This document shows, one piece after another, positions 48,201-55,486 of a stretch of DNA of 64,000 bases. Origin of the DNA: Streptomyces sp. NBC_00377 (lineage in GTDB: Bacteria; Actinomycetota; Actinomycetes; Streptomycetales; Streptomycetaceae); NCBI RefSeq assembly GCF_036075115.1, contig NZ_CP107958.1, positions 1,240,001-1,304,000 on the forward strand, in the 5' to 3' direction. Position 1 is the stretch's first letter. The number at the start of each line of letters is the position of its first letter. Both the position numbers and the translations under genes were made by a program. The notes under the pieces were generated by a model that was not told the DNA's origin, made no database searches, and worked only from the letters and a program-made list of their open reading frames with translations.

Positions 48201-49557
48201 CGACGTCCAGCGCGCGGAAGCTGAGCGTGCGGACCTCGCGGTCCTTCCCTTTGCCGACGCGGACCTCCTGGACCGCCTGGAGCATGTGCAGGACCGTGCG
48301 GTCGTCGATGGGGAGGAGCGGGGTGGTGCGCTCCAGCCACGGGTACTTGTCCGGGTCGAAGATCGAGCCGTCGTAGGCGGGGAGGTGGAAGCCCGAGCCC
48401 GGGTGATCCACTCCCCCGTGAACGGCGTGGAAGAGGGCGATCAGGCGGTGCCAGGCGGACGTCGTGTGCTCCAGTGACGTCTCGCCCTCCTCGTCCGCCC
48501 GCGCCTTCAGCTCGTCGCGCAGGAAGCGGGCCGAGTAGGAGCGGGCGTACACCTCGTTGTCCGCCGGGAGCAGGCCCCGCTCCTCCGCGAAGAGCAGGAA
48601 GACGACGCGCATCATGACGGCCACCGCGCCGCGGTAGACCTCGCCCGCGCCGACGCCCGACGCGTGCAGGCCCGGCGCTCCGTGCTCGACCGCCCGTACG
48701 TCCGCGCGCCCTATGGCGTCGACGAGGAGTTCGACGGCCTGGCGGACCTGGACGCCCAGCGCCTCGGTGACGTCCTCGCCCGCCGCGAGGCTGGCCCTGA
48801 GCAGGCCCACCAGCGTCTCGGCGTCGTCGTACTCGAAGAAGCGGCGGCGGCGCAGCAGGGAGACGAACGCGCGGACGACGTTGCGCTCGGCGCGCTCGTT
48901 CCAGCCGATGGAGTCGAAGACGGCCGTGGTCGTGACGCCGCCCAGCGGGGCCCAGACCAGGCACCACCAGCGGCCGTCGGTGACCAGGCCGAGCGGTACG
49001 CCGTAGTGACGCAGGAGGCGGGCCAGGCGGTCGGCGGGGGCCGCGGACCAGTCGCCGCCACCGCCGACGCGGGCCGTGGGGGCCGTGCCCGCCGGGACCG
49101 TCAGGCCGAGCAGGCGTACGCGCTTGGCGGCCGACTCCACGTCCGGCTCGGCCGCCAGGTCCGCCCCCGGTTCCACCAGCGCGAAGTCGGGCCGCACCTC
49201 GGTGTTGTGCTCCGCCACGCGCAGGGTGAGACGGTCGAGGCCGTGGTGTTCCGCCTCACCCTGGCGGAACGCCAGCGCGTCGTCCCAGCCCAGCAGGCGG
49301 CCCAACAGGTAGGCCACCCACTCGTCGCGGCCGGCCGTGGTGTCCGTCTGCCAGTCGGCGTGGCGGGCGCGGAGGCGGGCGCGCTCGTCCTTCTCCAGGG
49401 CGTCGAGCTGGGGCCAGGCGCGCAGCAGGACGGGCATCGTCAGGAAGGGGCCGGAGACCTCGGTGAGGTCGAGCCACTCCTGGTGCTGCCTGCGGCCGTC
49501 GGCTGCCTGGGCCTTGGCGGCGGCTACTCCGGAGCTCACGGGGCGGCGGGGGCTCAT
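45238..49557 (-). CDS. drmMI: DISARM class 1 DNA methylase DrmMI
   Basis: The 1439-residue protein is an Eco57I-like N6-adenine methylase. An N-terminal region (~1-560) precedes the SAM site VADIAMGSAAFLVAACRYLA near residue 640 and DINPMAVEMAKLSLWLVSM near 715. The catalytic NPPF lies in FDAIVGNPPFLGG near residue 921, and a target-recognition region follows. In class 1 DISARM this enzyme marks host DNA while drmD-drmA-drmB act on unmarked DNA. The ATG overlaps the drmD stop by 4 bp. About 0.75 kb of the target-recognition part (46.0-46.74 kb) is much poorer in GC. It ends at a strong terminator and is ~20 kb from drmA. Confidence 0.93.
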   Translation of the reverse strand: MSPRRPVSSGVAAAKAQAADGRRQHQEWLDLTEVSGPFLTMPVLLRAWPQLDALEKDERARLRARHADWQTDTTAGRDEWVAYLLGRLLGWDDALAFRQGEAEHHGLDRLTLRVAEHNTEVRPDFALVEPGADLAAEPDVESAAKRVRLLGLTVPAGTAPTARVGGGGDWSAAPADRLARLLRHYGVPLGLVTDGRWWCLVWAPLGGVTTTAVFDSIGWNERAERNVVRAFVSLLRRRRFFEYDDAETLVGLLRASLAAGEDVTEALGVQVRQAVELLVDAIGRADVRAVEHGAPGLHASGVGAGEVYRGAVAVMMRVVFLLFAEERGLLPADNEVYARSYSARFLRDELKARADEEGETSLEHTTSAWHRLIALFHAVHGGVDHPGSGFHLPAYDGSIFDPDKYPWLERTTPLLPIDDRTVLHMLQAVQEVRVGKGKDREVRTLSFRALDVEQIGYVYEGLLSFDGRRATEHMVGLIGPEGLEHEVTLRDLEVLAAKAGGSVKTLAKSVFEKWKDPKPPATAGQLEKKLAPLGTEDAAEARRRLNAVTKDPALTERLLPFVGILRDDLRGLPTVIPNGALYVTESSLRKNTGTHYTPRFLAEEVVLHALEPLVYEPGPLQTADTGEWRLKSADQILDLKVADIAMGSAAFLVAACRYLADRLIEAWESEGRADAMAYRAGRAVDAVTAADAEQDPVVVEARRQIIEHCLYGVDINPMAVEMAKLSLWLVSMDPGRPFTFLDDRLVAGDSLLGVHDMEQIQSVHMKPSGQTDVLAEQARQLVDQLTRERLAITAVKGVDLPALQEKRERLEEVNRHSRRLRLVGDLIAGAALATCASGRVPWYEEEGGERVRDLFPRAAWIVQRIMEDGVEDDSEVVRAARATAEEWLGAELPEGALERRPVHWPLVFPEVFSRRGGFDAIVGNPPFLGGQKLTGAMGEAHREYMVDYIASGKRGSADLAAYFELRVHQLLNDRGLTGLIATNTLAQGDSREVGLDKLGADGVAIRRAIKSKPWPSNSAVLEYCAVWTSKAPMADSAEYVLGDAVVPNGISTSLNPATREASWAESLEGNDGIAFIGSYVLGMGFTLAESEARQWIAEDSRYEDVLFPYLNGQDVNQHPKHGTDRWIIDFQTRSLEDAQLYEKAMAKVIREVKPEREKSKDKSRREIWWRFTRPAPEMRKAIEPLDRCMVITRHTHVVMPAMVTTGQVFSDATVVIASDDSALLAVLSSAPHYWWALDRASTMKGDLRYTPTDVFATLVRPSLNSRLRAAGAHLDTFRRDLMLSRNMGLTTTYNMVHNPECQDEDIVDLRRIHDEIDRATIEAYGWLDLLDDSGETRTADPTHETSPLDHGFHETDQGTRYTIGLLARTEIIDRLRQLNHQAYADEIHLGIHKGVTEKKAREKHPDLPPPSPEAIRKRQEQLAARGGSGFGEGAEGALF
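45990..46740 (-). other. Low-GC block inside drmMI, target-recognition region
   Basis: Three 60-base lines counted by eye (starting 46081, 46321 and 46381) contain 29, 32 and 30 G+C, about 50%, against roughly 70% in flanking drmMI. The reading frame is intact. The block follows the NPPF motif, where specificity is set in such methylases, so replacement by recombination is likely. Confidence 0.65.
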
Positions 49558-52500
49558 CGGCGGGCTTCCTTTGCGGGGATCACGAAGACGACGGCGGCGG
49601 GGAAGAGGTGGGAGCGGGGCTCGCGGTAGCGGGCGGCGATGGCGGCGAGTTCGCGTGTCCGTTCGGCGGGGAGGCCTTCGAGGCGTTCCTGCCAGCGGCG
49701 GCGGTCGTCCTCGAACTGGCGGCGCTCGTGGCCTGTCAGCTCGTGGGTGGACAGCAGCGCGAGCTGTTCGCCCTCTCCGTCGCCCTCCTCCTTGAGCTTG
49801 GCGCGCAGGGTGGCCTCGAAGCGGTCGAGGGTCGCGGTGATACGGCGCTCCTCCTCCGCCCGGCGGTCGGCGAGCCTGCTCTCCAGCTGGCGGCCGAGTT
49901 CGCCGGCGCGGGCCTCCAGGGACCGGTACAGGGGGTCGCGGAGTCTCGGCCAGGCCTCGGTGAGTTCCCTGCGCAGGTGCGGGGCCGCCTCGACGCCCTC
50001 GGTGAGGGCCTGGGAGAGGACCCTGCCCTGTTCGTTGACCGACTCCCAGCGGCGGAAGCGGCCGGTGTCGCCGAACCAGCCGCCCGCGTACAGCACTTCC
50101 TCGTGCAGGCGGGTGCCGTCGGTGCCGACGAGGACGTACCGGGCGTACGCGGAGACGAGGGTCGTGGTGACGGCCGGGTCGTCGGAGACGACGGCGGTGA
50201 CGCGGTGGAGGCCGATCGAGTCCGCGTTCCAGACGGCGGCGGTCAGCAGGCGTGTGGAGAGGGCCACGAGCGGGTGCTTGAGGTGGGCGAGGACCACGTC
50301 GTCCCTGCCCTGGGCGGCCACTGCCGGGGAGAAGGTGAGCGGGCGCTGCTCGCCCTCGCGGAGCTTGTGGGCGAGGCCGCGAGTCGCCCGCTCCCAACTG
50401 CCGGACAGGGGCTGCACGTCGAAGAGGTCGCCCGGCTCGAAGTCCTCCGCCCGCGTCGTGGACGGCAGCAGCGGCGGCTGGTTGTCCAGCGCGAGGGCGG
50501 TGTCCACGACGCGCTTGACGTTGCCCGGGGTGAGGCCGAGCGCGGTCACCGTCTCGTCGTACTGGTCGGCGAGCCGTTTCGTCTGCGCGGTGACGTTCTG
50601 CTCCGGCGCGACCTCGCCGCCCGTGCGGCGGCCCTTGATCGGCCTGGGCTTGGCGTTCTCGATGTCGACGGGCGCGGTGTCGCCGGTCATCCGGCGCTGG
50701 ACGGCGTCGGCGAGGACGGCGTTGACGGAGCCGAGGTCGCGCTCCATGCGCGCGACCTTCTTGGCGACCCGGGAGAGAAACTCAAGGTCGGCCTCGTAGG
50801 AGCCGGCCTGGGCCTGCTGCCAGCCGGAGCCGATGAAGTGGGTGATCTCCGGGTCGTGCTTCTGGCCCCAGCGGTCGATGCGGCCGATGCGCTGTTCGAG
50901 CTTGTTGGGGTTGAAGGGGATGTCGTAGTTGATCAGGCGGTGGCAGTGGTTCTGGAGGTCGATGCCCTCGCCGGCGGCGTCGGTGGCCAGGAGGATGCGG
51001 ACCTTGCCCTCCGCGCGGGACGGCTCGGTCTGGAAGCCGAGGCGGATGCGCTCGCGCTCCTCGGCGGACAGGCCGCCGTGCAGGCGCTCGACGCGGCCCC
51101 CGTCGGTGAGTTCCTCCTGCTGGAGGAGGTCGTGGAGCCACTTCTGGGTGTCGCGGTACTCGGTGAAGACCACGACCCGTTCGTTGGTCCACTTGCCGTG
51201 AGGGCGGCAGATCGCCTTGAGTTCGGCGATCAGCGCCTCGGCCTTGGAGTCGGGCGCGGCCTCGTGGGTGAGGGCCCAGCGCTCCATCTCCTGGAGCAGG
51301 TCCAGTTCCTGGCCGTCCTCCGCCGGGGTGAGCGAGGTGGAGCGGGTCAGGGCGTCGTCCTCGGCGTCGACCAGGCCCGTGTCGTCGAGGTCGGCGACGA
51401 GGTCGGCGAACTCCTCCAGCCACTCGGGGACTTCGGCCGCTGCCGTACGGCCGCGCGCGGGGCCGGTGTCCTCCAGGTGGGAGAGATAGACCTGGACGGT
51501 GTGCAGGAAGGCCGCCGGGGAGGAGAACAGCCGCTTCTTCAGCAACAGGGTCACCAGGTCGGCGGCGCGGCGGCCGCCCCGGGCCGTCGGGGCCAGCTTC
51601 TTGCGCCGCAACTCGGCGAAGGAGCTGAGCAGTTGGTGGATCTCACGTTCCTGCTGGGTGTAGTCGACGGAGAGGTCATGCATCCGGCGGTTCCGGAAGC
51701 GGCGCGTCACGCCGTCCCGTTCCATGATGGTCGACTTCAGGCGTCGTACGACGGTGTCCCTCAGCGCTTCCTTGTCCGGGTCGACGCCGCGTGCGAAGCG
51801 CTGGTCGTCGATGAGTTCGAGGAGGGCCGTGTACGACTCGGGGTAGCCGTTGTGCGGGGTGGCGGAGAGGAAGAGGCGGTGCTCGAAGTGCGGGACGAGG
51901 CGGCGGATCAGCTTGGTCTGCTGGGAGTCGACCGCGTACACCTGCTTGGGCGCGGCGGGCGCGACGTGGTGCGCCTCGTCGAGGACCAGTAGGTCGAAGA
52001 AGCGCTTGTGCTCGCCGTCGGTGCTCTCCTCGGGGGCGCCGATGACCTCGTCGAGGAGGCGTTGGGCCTTCTGTCCGCGCAGCCAGGGCAGGGAGACGAT
52101 GGTCAACGGGTGCACGCGGAAGGGGTTGGCGGCCGTGCCGTGGGTGCGGCGCAGACGGGCGCAGTGCTCGGAGTCGACGATGGTGAACTCCAGGCCGAAC
52201 TTCTCGGCCATCTCGTCGCGCCACTTGAGGGTGAGGCCGGCCGGGCAGACGACCATGGTGCGGCGGGCCCGGCCGCGCAGCATAAGTTCCTGCACGACGA
52301 GCCCTGCCTCGATGGTCTTACCGAGGCCGACGTCGTCGGCGAGGAGGAGGTTGACGCGGGGCGCGCCGACCGCCCGGGAAACCGGCTCCAGCTGGTACGG
52401 CTCGACGGCGACGCCGGAGCGGAAGGGGGCCTGGAGGGTCCTGCCGTCGGCGGAGGCGACGGCGGACCAGCGGACGGCGTCGAGGAACGCGGCGAGGCGG

Positions 52501-52796
52501 TTCGGGGAGTCGTAGGAACCCGTGGAGGCGTCGGGCAGGGAGCCTGCGGGCAGGACGCGGCGGCCGGGCTCGACCTCCCAGATCACGGAGAGGGTGTCGC
52601 CGAAGCGGCCGTCGGCGACGGACTGGAGGTGGACCAGGGTCGCGGGACGCCGGTTCTCCTCGCCGTCGGGGGCGGCCGGGGACGGCTCGACGCGGGCGAC
52701 CACCCAGGACTGGCCGCGCACCTCGACCAGGTTCCCCTCTTCGGGGAGCGGCTGCGCCCCTGTCCGCTCGGTCTCGCGCTGAGCTGCTGGCGTCAT
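49554..52796 (-). CDS. drmD: DISARM SNF2-like helicase DrmD
   Basis: The 1080-residue protein is an SNF2-family SF2 ATPase. Motifs: LLLADDVGLGKTIEAGLVVQ near residue 150, LLVLDEAHHVAP near 269, LFLSATPHNGYPESY near 310, VVFTEYRDTQKWLHDLL near 555, ATDAAGEGIDLQNHCHRLIN near 610, QRIGRIDRWGQ near 632. DrmD is the accessory helicase of class 1 DISARM. Its ATG lies downstream of GAGGGG. A promoter with operator copy e lies at 52882-52917. It is coupled to drmMI by ATGA overlap. The kinase gene ends 157 bp upstream on the same strand. Confidence 0.93.
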   Translation of the reverse strand: MTPAAQRETERTGAQPLPEEGNLVEVRGQSWVVARVEPSPAAPDGEENRRPATLVHLQSVADGRFGDTLSVIWEVEPGRRVLPAGSLPDASTGSYDSPNRLAAFLDAVRWSAVASADGRTLQAPFRSGVAVEPYQLEPVSRAVGAPRVNLLLADDVGLGKTIEAGLVVQELMLRGRARRTMVVCPAGLTLKWRDEMAEKFGLEFTIVDSEHCARLRRTHGTAANPFRVHPLTIVSLPWLRGQKAQRLLDEVIGAPEESTDGEHKRFFDLLVLDEAHHVAPAAPKQVYAVDSQQTKLIRRLVPHFEHRLFLSATPHNGYPESYTALLELIDDQRFARGVDPDKEALRDTVVRRLKSTIMERDGVTRRFRNRRMHDLSVDYTQQEREIHQLLSSFAELRRKKLAPTARGGRRAADLVTLLLKKRLFSSPAAFLHTVQVYLSHLEDTGPARGRTAAAEVPEWLEEFADLVADLDDTGLVDAEDDALTRSTSLTPAEDGQELDLLQEMERWALTHEAAPDSKAEALIAELKAICRPHGKWTNERVVVFTEYRDTQKWLHDLLQQEELTDGGRVERLHGGLSAEERERIRLGFQTEPSRAEGKVRILLATDAAGEGIDLQNHCHRLINYDIPFNPNKLEQRIGRIDRWGQKHDPEITHFIGSGWQQAQAGSYEADLEFLSRVAKKVARMERDLGSVNAVLADAVQRRMTGDTAPVDIENAKPRPIKGRRTGGEVAPEQNVTAQTKRLADQYDETVTALGLTPGNVKRVVDTALALDNQPPLLPSTTRAEDFEPGDLFDVQPLSGSWERATRGLAHKLREGEQRPLTFSPAVAAQGRDDVVLAHLKHPLVALSTRLLTAAVWNADSIGLHRVTAVVSDDPAVTTTLVSAYARYVLVGTDGTRLHEEVLYAGGWFGDTGRFRRWESVNEQGRVLSQALTEGVEAAPHLRRELTEAWPRLRDPLYRSLEARAGELGRQLESRLADRRAEEERRITATLDRFEATLRAKLKEEGDGEGEQLALLSTHELTGHERRQFEDDRRRWQERLEGLPAERTRELAAIAARYREPRSHLFPAAVVFVIPAKEARR

Positions 52797-52881
52797 GGGC
52801 GCTGTTCCCCTCGGTGTTCACCTGCCGTCGTCCGTAGACAGTGTCCCGTGTCCTGTCTCCCCTCCGGAACGACGTGACGGC

Positions 52882-52917
52882 AGGCTAACACGAGCCGTCA
52901 CCTGTGAACAGAGATTA
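52882..52917 (-). promoter_or_regulatory. Putative promoter of drmD with diverged shared repeat (copy e)
   Basis: On the minus strand, -35 TGTTCA (52910-52905) and -10 TAGCCT (52887-52882) are spaced by 17 bp. The repeat copy is on the plus strand, TGTGAACAGAGATTA (52903-52917), and is the most diverged in its second half. Its conserved TGTGAAC arm overlaps the -35. Confidence 0.5.
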
Positions 52918-52953
52918 CAAATCACAGGCGGCAGTTCGGATCCTTGGTGCTCA

Positions 52954-54216
52954 TCAGCCCATGCGACGCAGCCGCTCCAGCAGCTTCCGGCTCCGTCCGT
53001 GCCCGGCGTCGGACTCGGGCAGGACCGTCTCCTCCTCGTCGGCCAGGCGGCGCAGCAGCTCCTCGGCCGCGTGCCGTTCCCCGGTGCGGACCAGCAGCAC
53101 GGCGATCTCGTAGCGGGTGTCCAGCACGGCGGGGTGACCCGGCCCGAGCAGACTGCGCTGTTCGGCGAGGACGGACTTCAGCTCGTCCAGGGCCTCGCGG
53201 GTGCGGCCGAGCGCTCCCGCGCACAGCGCGGCTCCGGCCCGGGCGGCGAGCATGCCCGCTCGGTCGAGGCCGAGGGCGGCCATAAGCTCGCGGTACTCCT
53301 CCAGAGCGCGGGCGGGATGTCCCGCCCGGCGCAGGGCGGCCAGCTCGGCCAGCCGCGGGTGAGCGGGCGTGGTCCCGGTGGCGGGAGCCGGTCGGGGCGC
53401 CCAGGCGGCGAGCAGGGCAGCCACCTCCTCGGCGGAGGCGGGCCGGGCCTCGGGCTTCTTCTCCAACAGCCGCTCGATCAGCGCGCGCAGACCGTCCGGT
53501 ACGTCGGCGCGACGGTCGGCGAGCGGCGGGACGGGGTCGTTGGCGTGCCGGTGATACAGCATGAACGGGCTGGAGTCGGTGAAGGGGGGCTTACCGGTCA
53601 GCAGTTCGTACAGGACGCAGCCCAGCGAGTAGAGGTCGCTCGCGGGCACGGTCCGGCCGACAGCCTGCTCGGGTGCCATGTAGACGACCGTGCCGGGAGT
53701 CGCGTTGGCGGCGGTGAAACGGGTCTCGCCGGGCTGGGGCTCCAGCGCCGCGGCCACCCCGAAGTCCAGGACCTTGATCTCCCCGTCGGGGGTCAGCATC
53801 AGGTTCGACGGCTTCAGATCTCGATGGACGACACCCTGGCTGTGGGCGTAGGACAACACCTCGGACGTGCGGCGGGCCACGTCCGCCGCCTGCTCGACGC
53901 CCAGGGGGCCGTCGTTCTTGAGGACGGCATCCAGGGCGCGGCCCGGGACGAGATCCATGACCAGATACAGCTCACCCTCGTGGTTGCCGTGGTCATGGAC
54001 GGCGGGAACGCCCGGGTGCCGTAGGCGACCGGTCAGGCGGATCTCGCGCAGGAATCGGCGCTCCAGCATGCTCGGCTCCGCGCCACGGCCGTGGGTCGCG
54101 AGAAGCTTGACGGCCACCTCGCGGTCATGATCGCGGTCATGGGCCGCCCAGACGACGCCCATTCCGCCCCGGCCCAGCTCGTGCGTCAGCTCGTACTGTC
54201 CAAGGCTCCGCCGCAT
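52954..54216 (-). CDS. Ser/Thr protein kinase with TPR-like C-terminus
   Basis: The ~420-residue cytoplasmic kinase has a Hanks-type domain (1-280): the glycine loop ELGRGGMGVVWAAHD, VAVKLL (ATP Lys), catalytic HRDLKPSN, DFGVAA and the APE motif YMAPEQAVG. The C-terminal ~130 residues are helical and TPR-like (HPARALEEYRELMAALGLDR, TRYEIAVLLVRTGERHAAEELL). No membrane segment or PASTA repeats, so it is not a PknB-type cell-wall kinase. Start is uncertain between 54216 and 54279. It is transcribed toward drmD. Confidence 0.88.
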   Translation of the reverse strand: MRRSLGQYELTHELGRGGMGVVWAAHDRDHDREVAVKLLATHGRGAEPSMLERRFLREIRLTGRLRHPGVPAVHDHGNHEGELYLVMDLVPGRALDAVLKNDGPLGVEQAADVARRTSEVLSYAHSQGVVHRDLKPSNLMLTPDGEIKVLDFGVAAALEPQPGETRFTAANATPGTVVYMAPEQAVGRTVPASDLYSLGCVLYELLTGKPPFTDSSPFMLYHRHANDPVPPLADRRADVPDGLRALIERLLEKKPEARPASAEEVAALLAAWAPRPAPATGTTPAHPRLAELAALRRAGHPARALEEYRELMAALGLDRAGMLAARAGAALCAGALGRTREALDELKSVLAEQRSLLGPGHPAVLDTRYEIAVLLVRTGERHAAEELLRRLADEEETVLPESDAGHGRSRKLLERLRRMG

Positions 54217-54330
54217 CGCGCCCCGCCCCCAGTTCCGGCGCCCGCCGCGCCCGCCGCCTCCGGCGGCCGGGAGCGTCACGGCACCCCGGCCGACCTAGCC
54301 ATTCTGTCACCGGTCACGGGACTCCTGTGC

Positions 54331-54360
54331 CTTATGTGACCGAAAAAGTGCGGGCTACAA
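54331..54360 (-). promoter_or_regulatory. Weak candidate promoter for the downstream kinase
   Basis: On the minus strand TTGTAG (54360-54355) and CATAAG (54336-54331) are spaced by 18 bp in the 184-bp gap between the two kinase genes. The shared repeat is absent here. Confidence 0.3.
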
Positions 54361-54400
54361 CGATCGGAGCGCCCTCTGCGGTACCTGGTGACACGGTCGT

Positions 54401-55342
54401 TCACAGGAGCATCGGCCCCTGGGGGACGAGGAAGGGGCGACGCGGATCCTCGGGCGGCGTCCGCCTGACGGCCAGCCCAGGATCCGGCTCCGGCAGGTGG
54501 GGCGCCAGGCCCGCGTAGACCTCGGCCGCCGACGCGGGACGGTCGTCCGGCCGCTTGGCCAGCAAGGCCGTGATCAGGTCCTGGAGATCCCCGGGCACAC
54601 GCACCCCCGCGTCGGCGACGAGGGGTGGGTGTGAAGCGAGATGGTGGGAGGCCAGGAGCGCCGGCTGGTCCGTGGGGAAGGGCGTCTCCCCGGTGAGCAT
54701 GTGGTGCAACAGGCAGCCCACCGCGTACAGGTCGCTGCGGCCGTCGAGCTGGTCCCGACCGTCCAGCAACTCGGGAGAGGCGCAGATGAGGTTGCCGACG
54801 CCCTCGCCGGTCGTCGTCAGCCGCGGGTCGGTGTCGCTGAGCAGCTTGACCAGGCCGAAGTCGAGGACCTTCACGACGCCGTCGCGGCGGACCATGACGT
54901 TCTGCGTCTTGAGGTCGCGATGCACCAGGTCGGCCGCGTGGACCGCGGACAGCCCCGCGCACAGCTGGGCGGCGACGGCGGCGGCAGTGGGGACGTCGAA
55001 CCGACCGTCCTCCTGCTGGTCGAAGAGGTGCTCGAGCGTGGTGCCGTCGATCAGTTCCATCACCAGGCAGCATGTGTCGTCGGTGATCGAAGCGTCGAAG
55101 ACCGTGGCGACGTTCGCGTGGTCGAGGCGCGCGGCCGCCCGCGTCTCCCTGCCGAACCGTGTGAGTGCGGCGTCGCGGCTGCTCGCCACGGCCAGCAGTT
55201 CAGTGGCGACGGTCTTCACCGCGACGGGCCGGTCAAGAGGCAGGTCGAGGCCCTGCCACACGTGCCCCATCACTCCGCGGCCCAACACAGACTCCAGCCG
55301 ATAGCGGTCATGGATCACCATTCCCGGCGCGAGACTCCACAT
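54401..55342 (-). CDS. Ser/Thr protein kinase
   Basis: The 313-residue product is almost only a kinase domain: VLGRGVMGHVWQGLD, VAVKTV (ATP Lys), HRDLKTQN, DFGLVKLL, then LICASPELLDG in place of the usual APE motif. No transmembrane or sensor part. The ATG at 55342 follows GGAGG by nine bases; a second ATG at 55360 is weaker. It is divergent from the N6-methylase and shares operator copy f with it. A kinase beside a methylase recalls Pgl-type defence, but PglW is far larger, so this is only an analogy. Confidence 0.88.
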   Translation of the reverse strand: MWSLAPGMVIHDRYRLESVLGRGVMGHVWQGLDLPLDRPVAVKTVATELLAVASSRDAALTRFGRETRAAARLDHANVATVFDASITDDTCCLVMELIDGTTLEHLFDQQEDGRFDVPTAAAVAAQLCAGLSAVHAADLVHRDLKTQNVMVRRDGVVKVLDFGLVKLLSDTDPRLTTTGEGVGNLICASPELLDGRDQLDGRSDLYAVGCLLHHMLTGETPFPTDQPALLASHHLASHPPLVADAGVRVPGDLQDLITALLAKRPDDRPASAAEVYAGLAPHLPEPDPGLAVRRTPPEDPRRPFLVPQGPMLL

Positions 55343-55390
55343 ATCTGCCGACCTCCACATTCCCTACACAACAAGATGGAACGTACACGC

Positions 55391-55405
55391 TGTGAACAAA
55401 GTCAA
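55391..55405 (+). promoter_or_regulatory. Shared repeat (copy f) between kinase and N6-methylase
   Basis: TGTGAACAAAGTCAA lies in the 144-bp divergent region. On the plus strand TAGCCT (55415-55420) is a possible -10 for the methylase. On the minus strand TTGACT (55405-55400) matches a -35 for the kinase but the -10 is poor. Confidence 0.6.
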
Positions 55406-55486
55406 TGAGGGTAGTAGCCTTCCCCGCATGAACGGCCGCTGGGAACGCCGACCAGCCCAGCCGCCAAGTACCTCGGAGACTGAACC

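Noticed and set aside
54389..54397. GTTCACAGG near the kinase stop codon as a seventh repeat copy
   Set aside because: Only the GTTCACA half matches, the other half is absent, and it lies at a gene end rather than in a divergent promoter.
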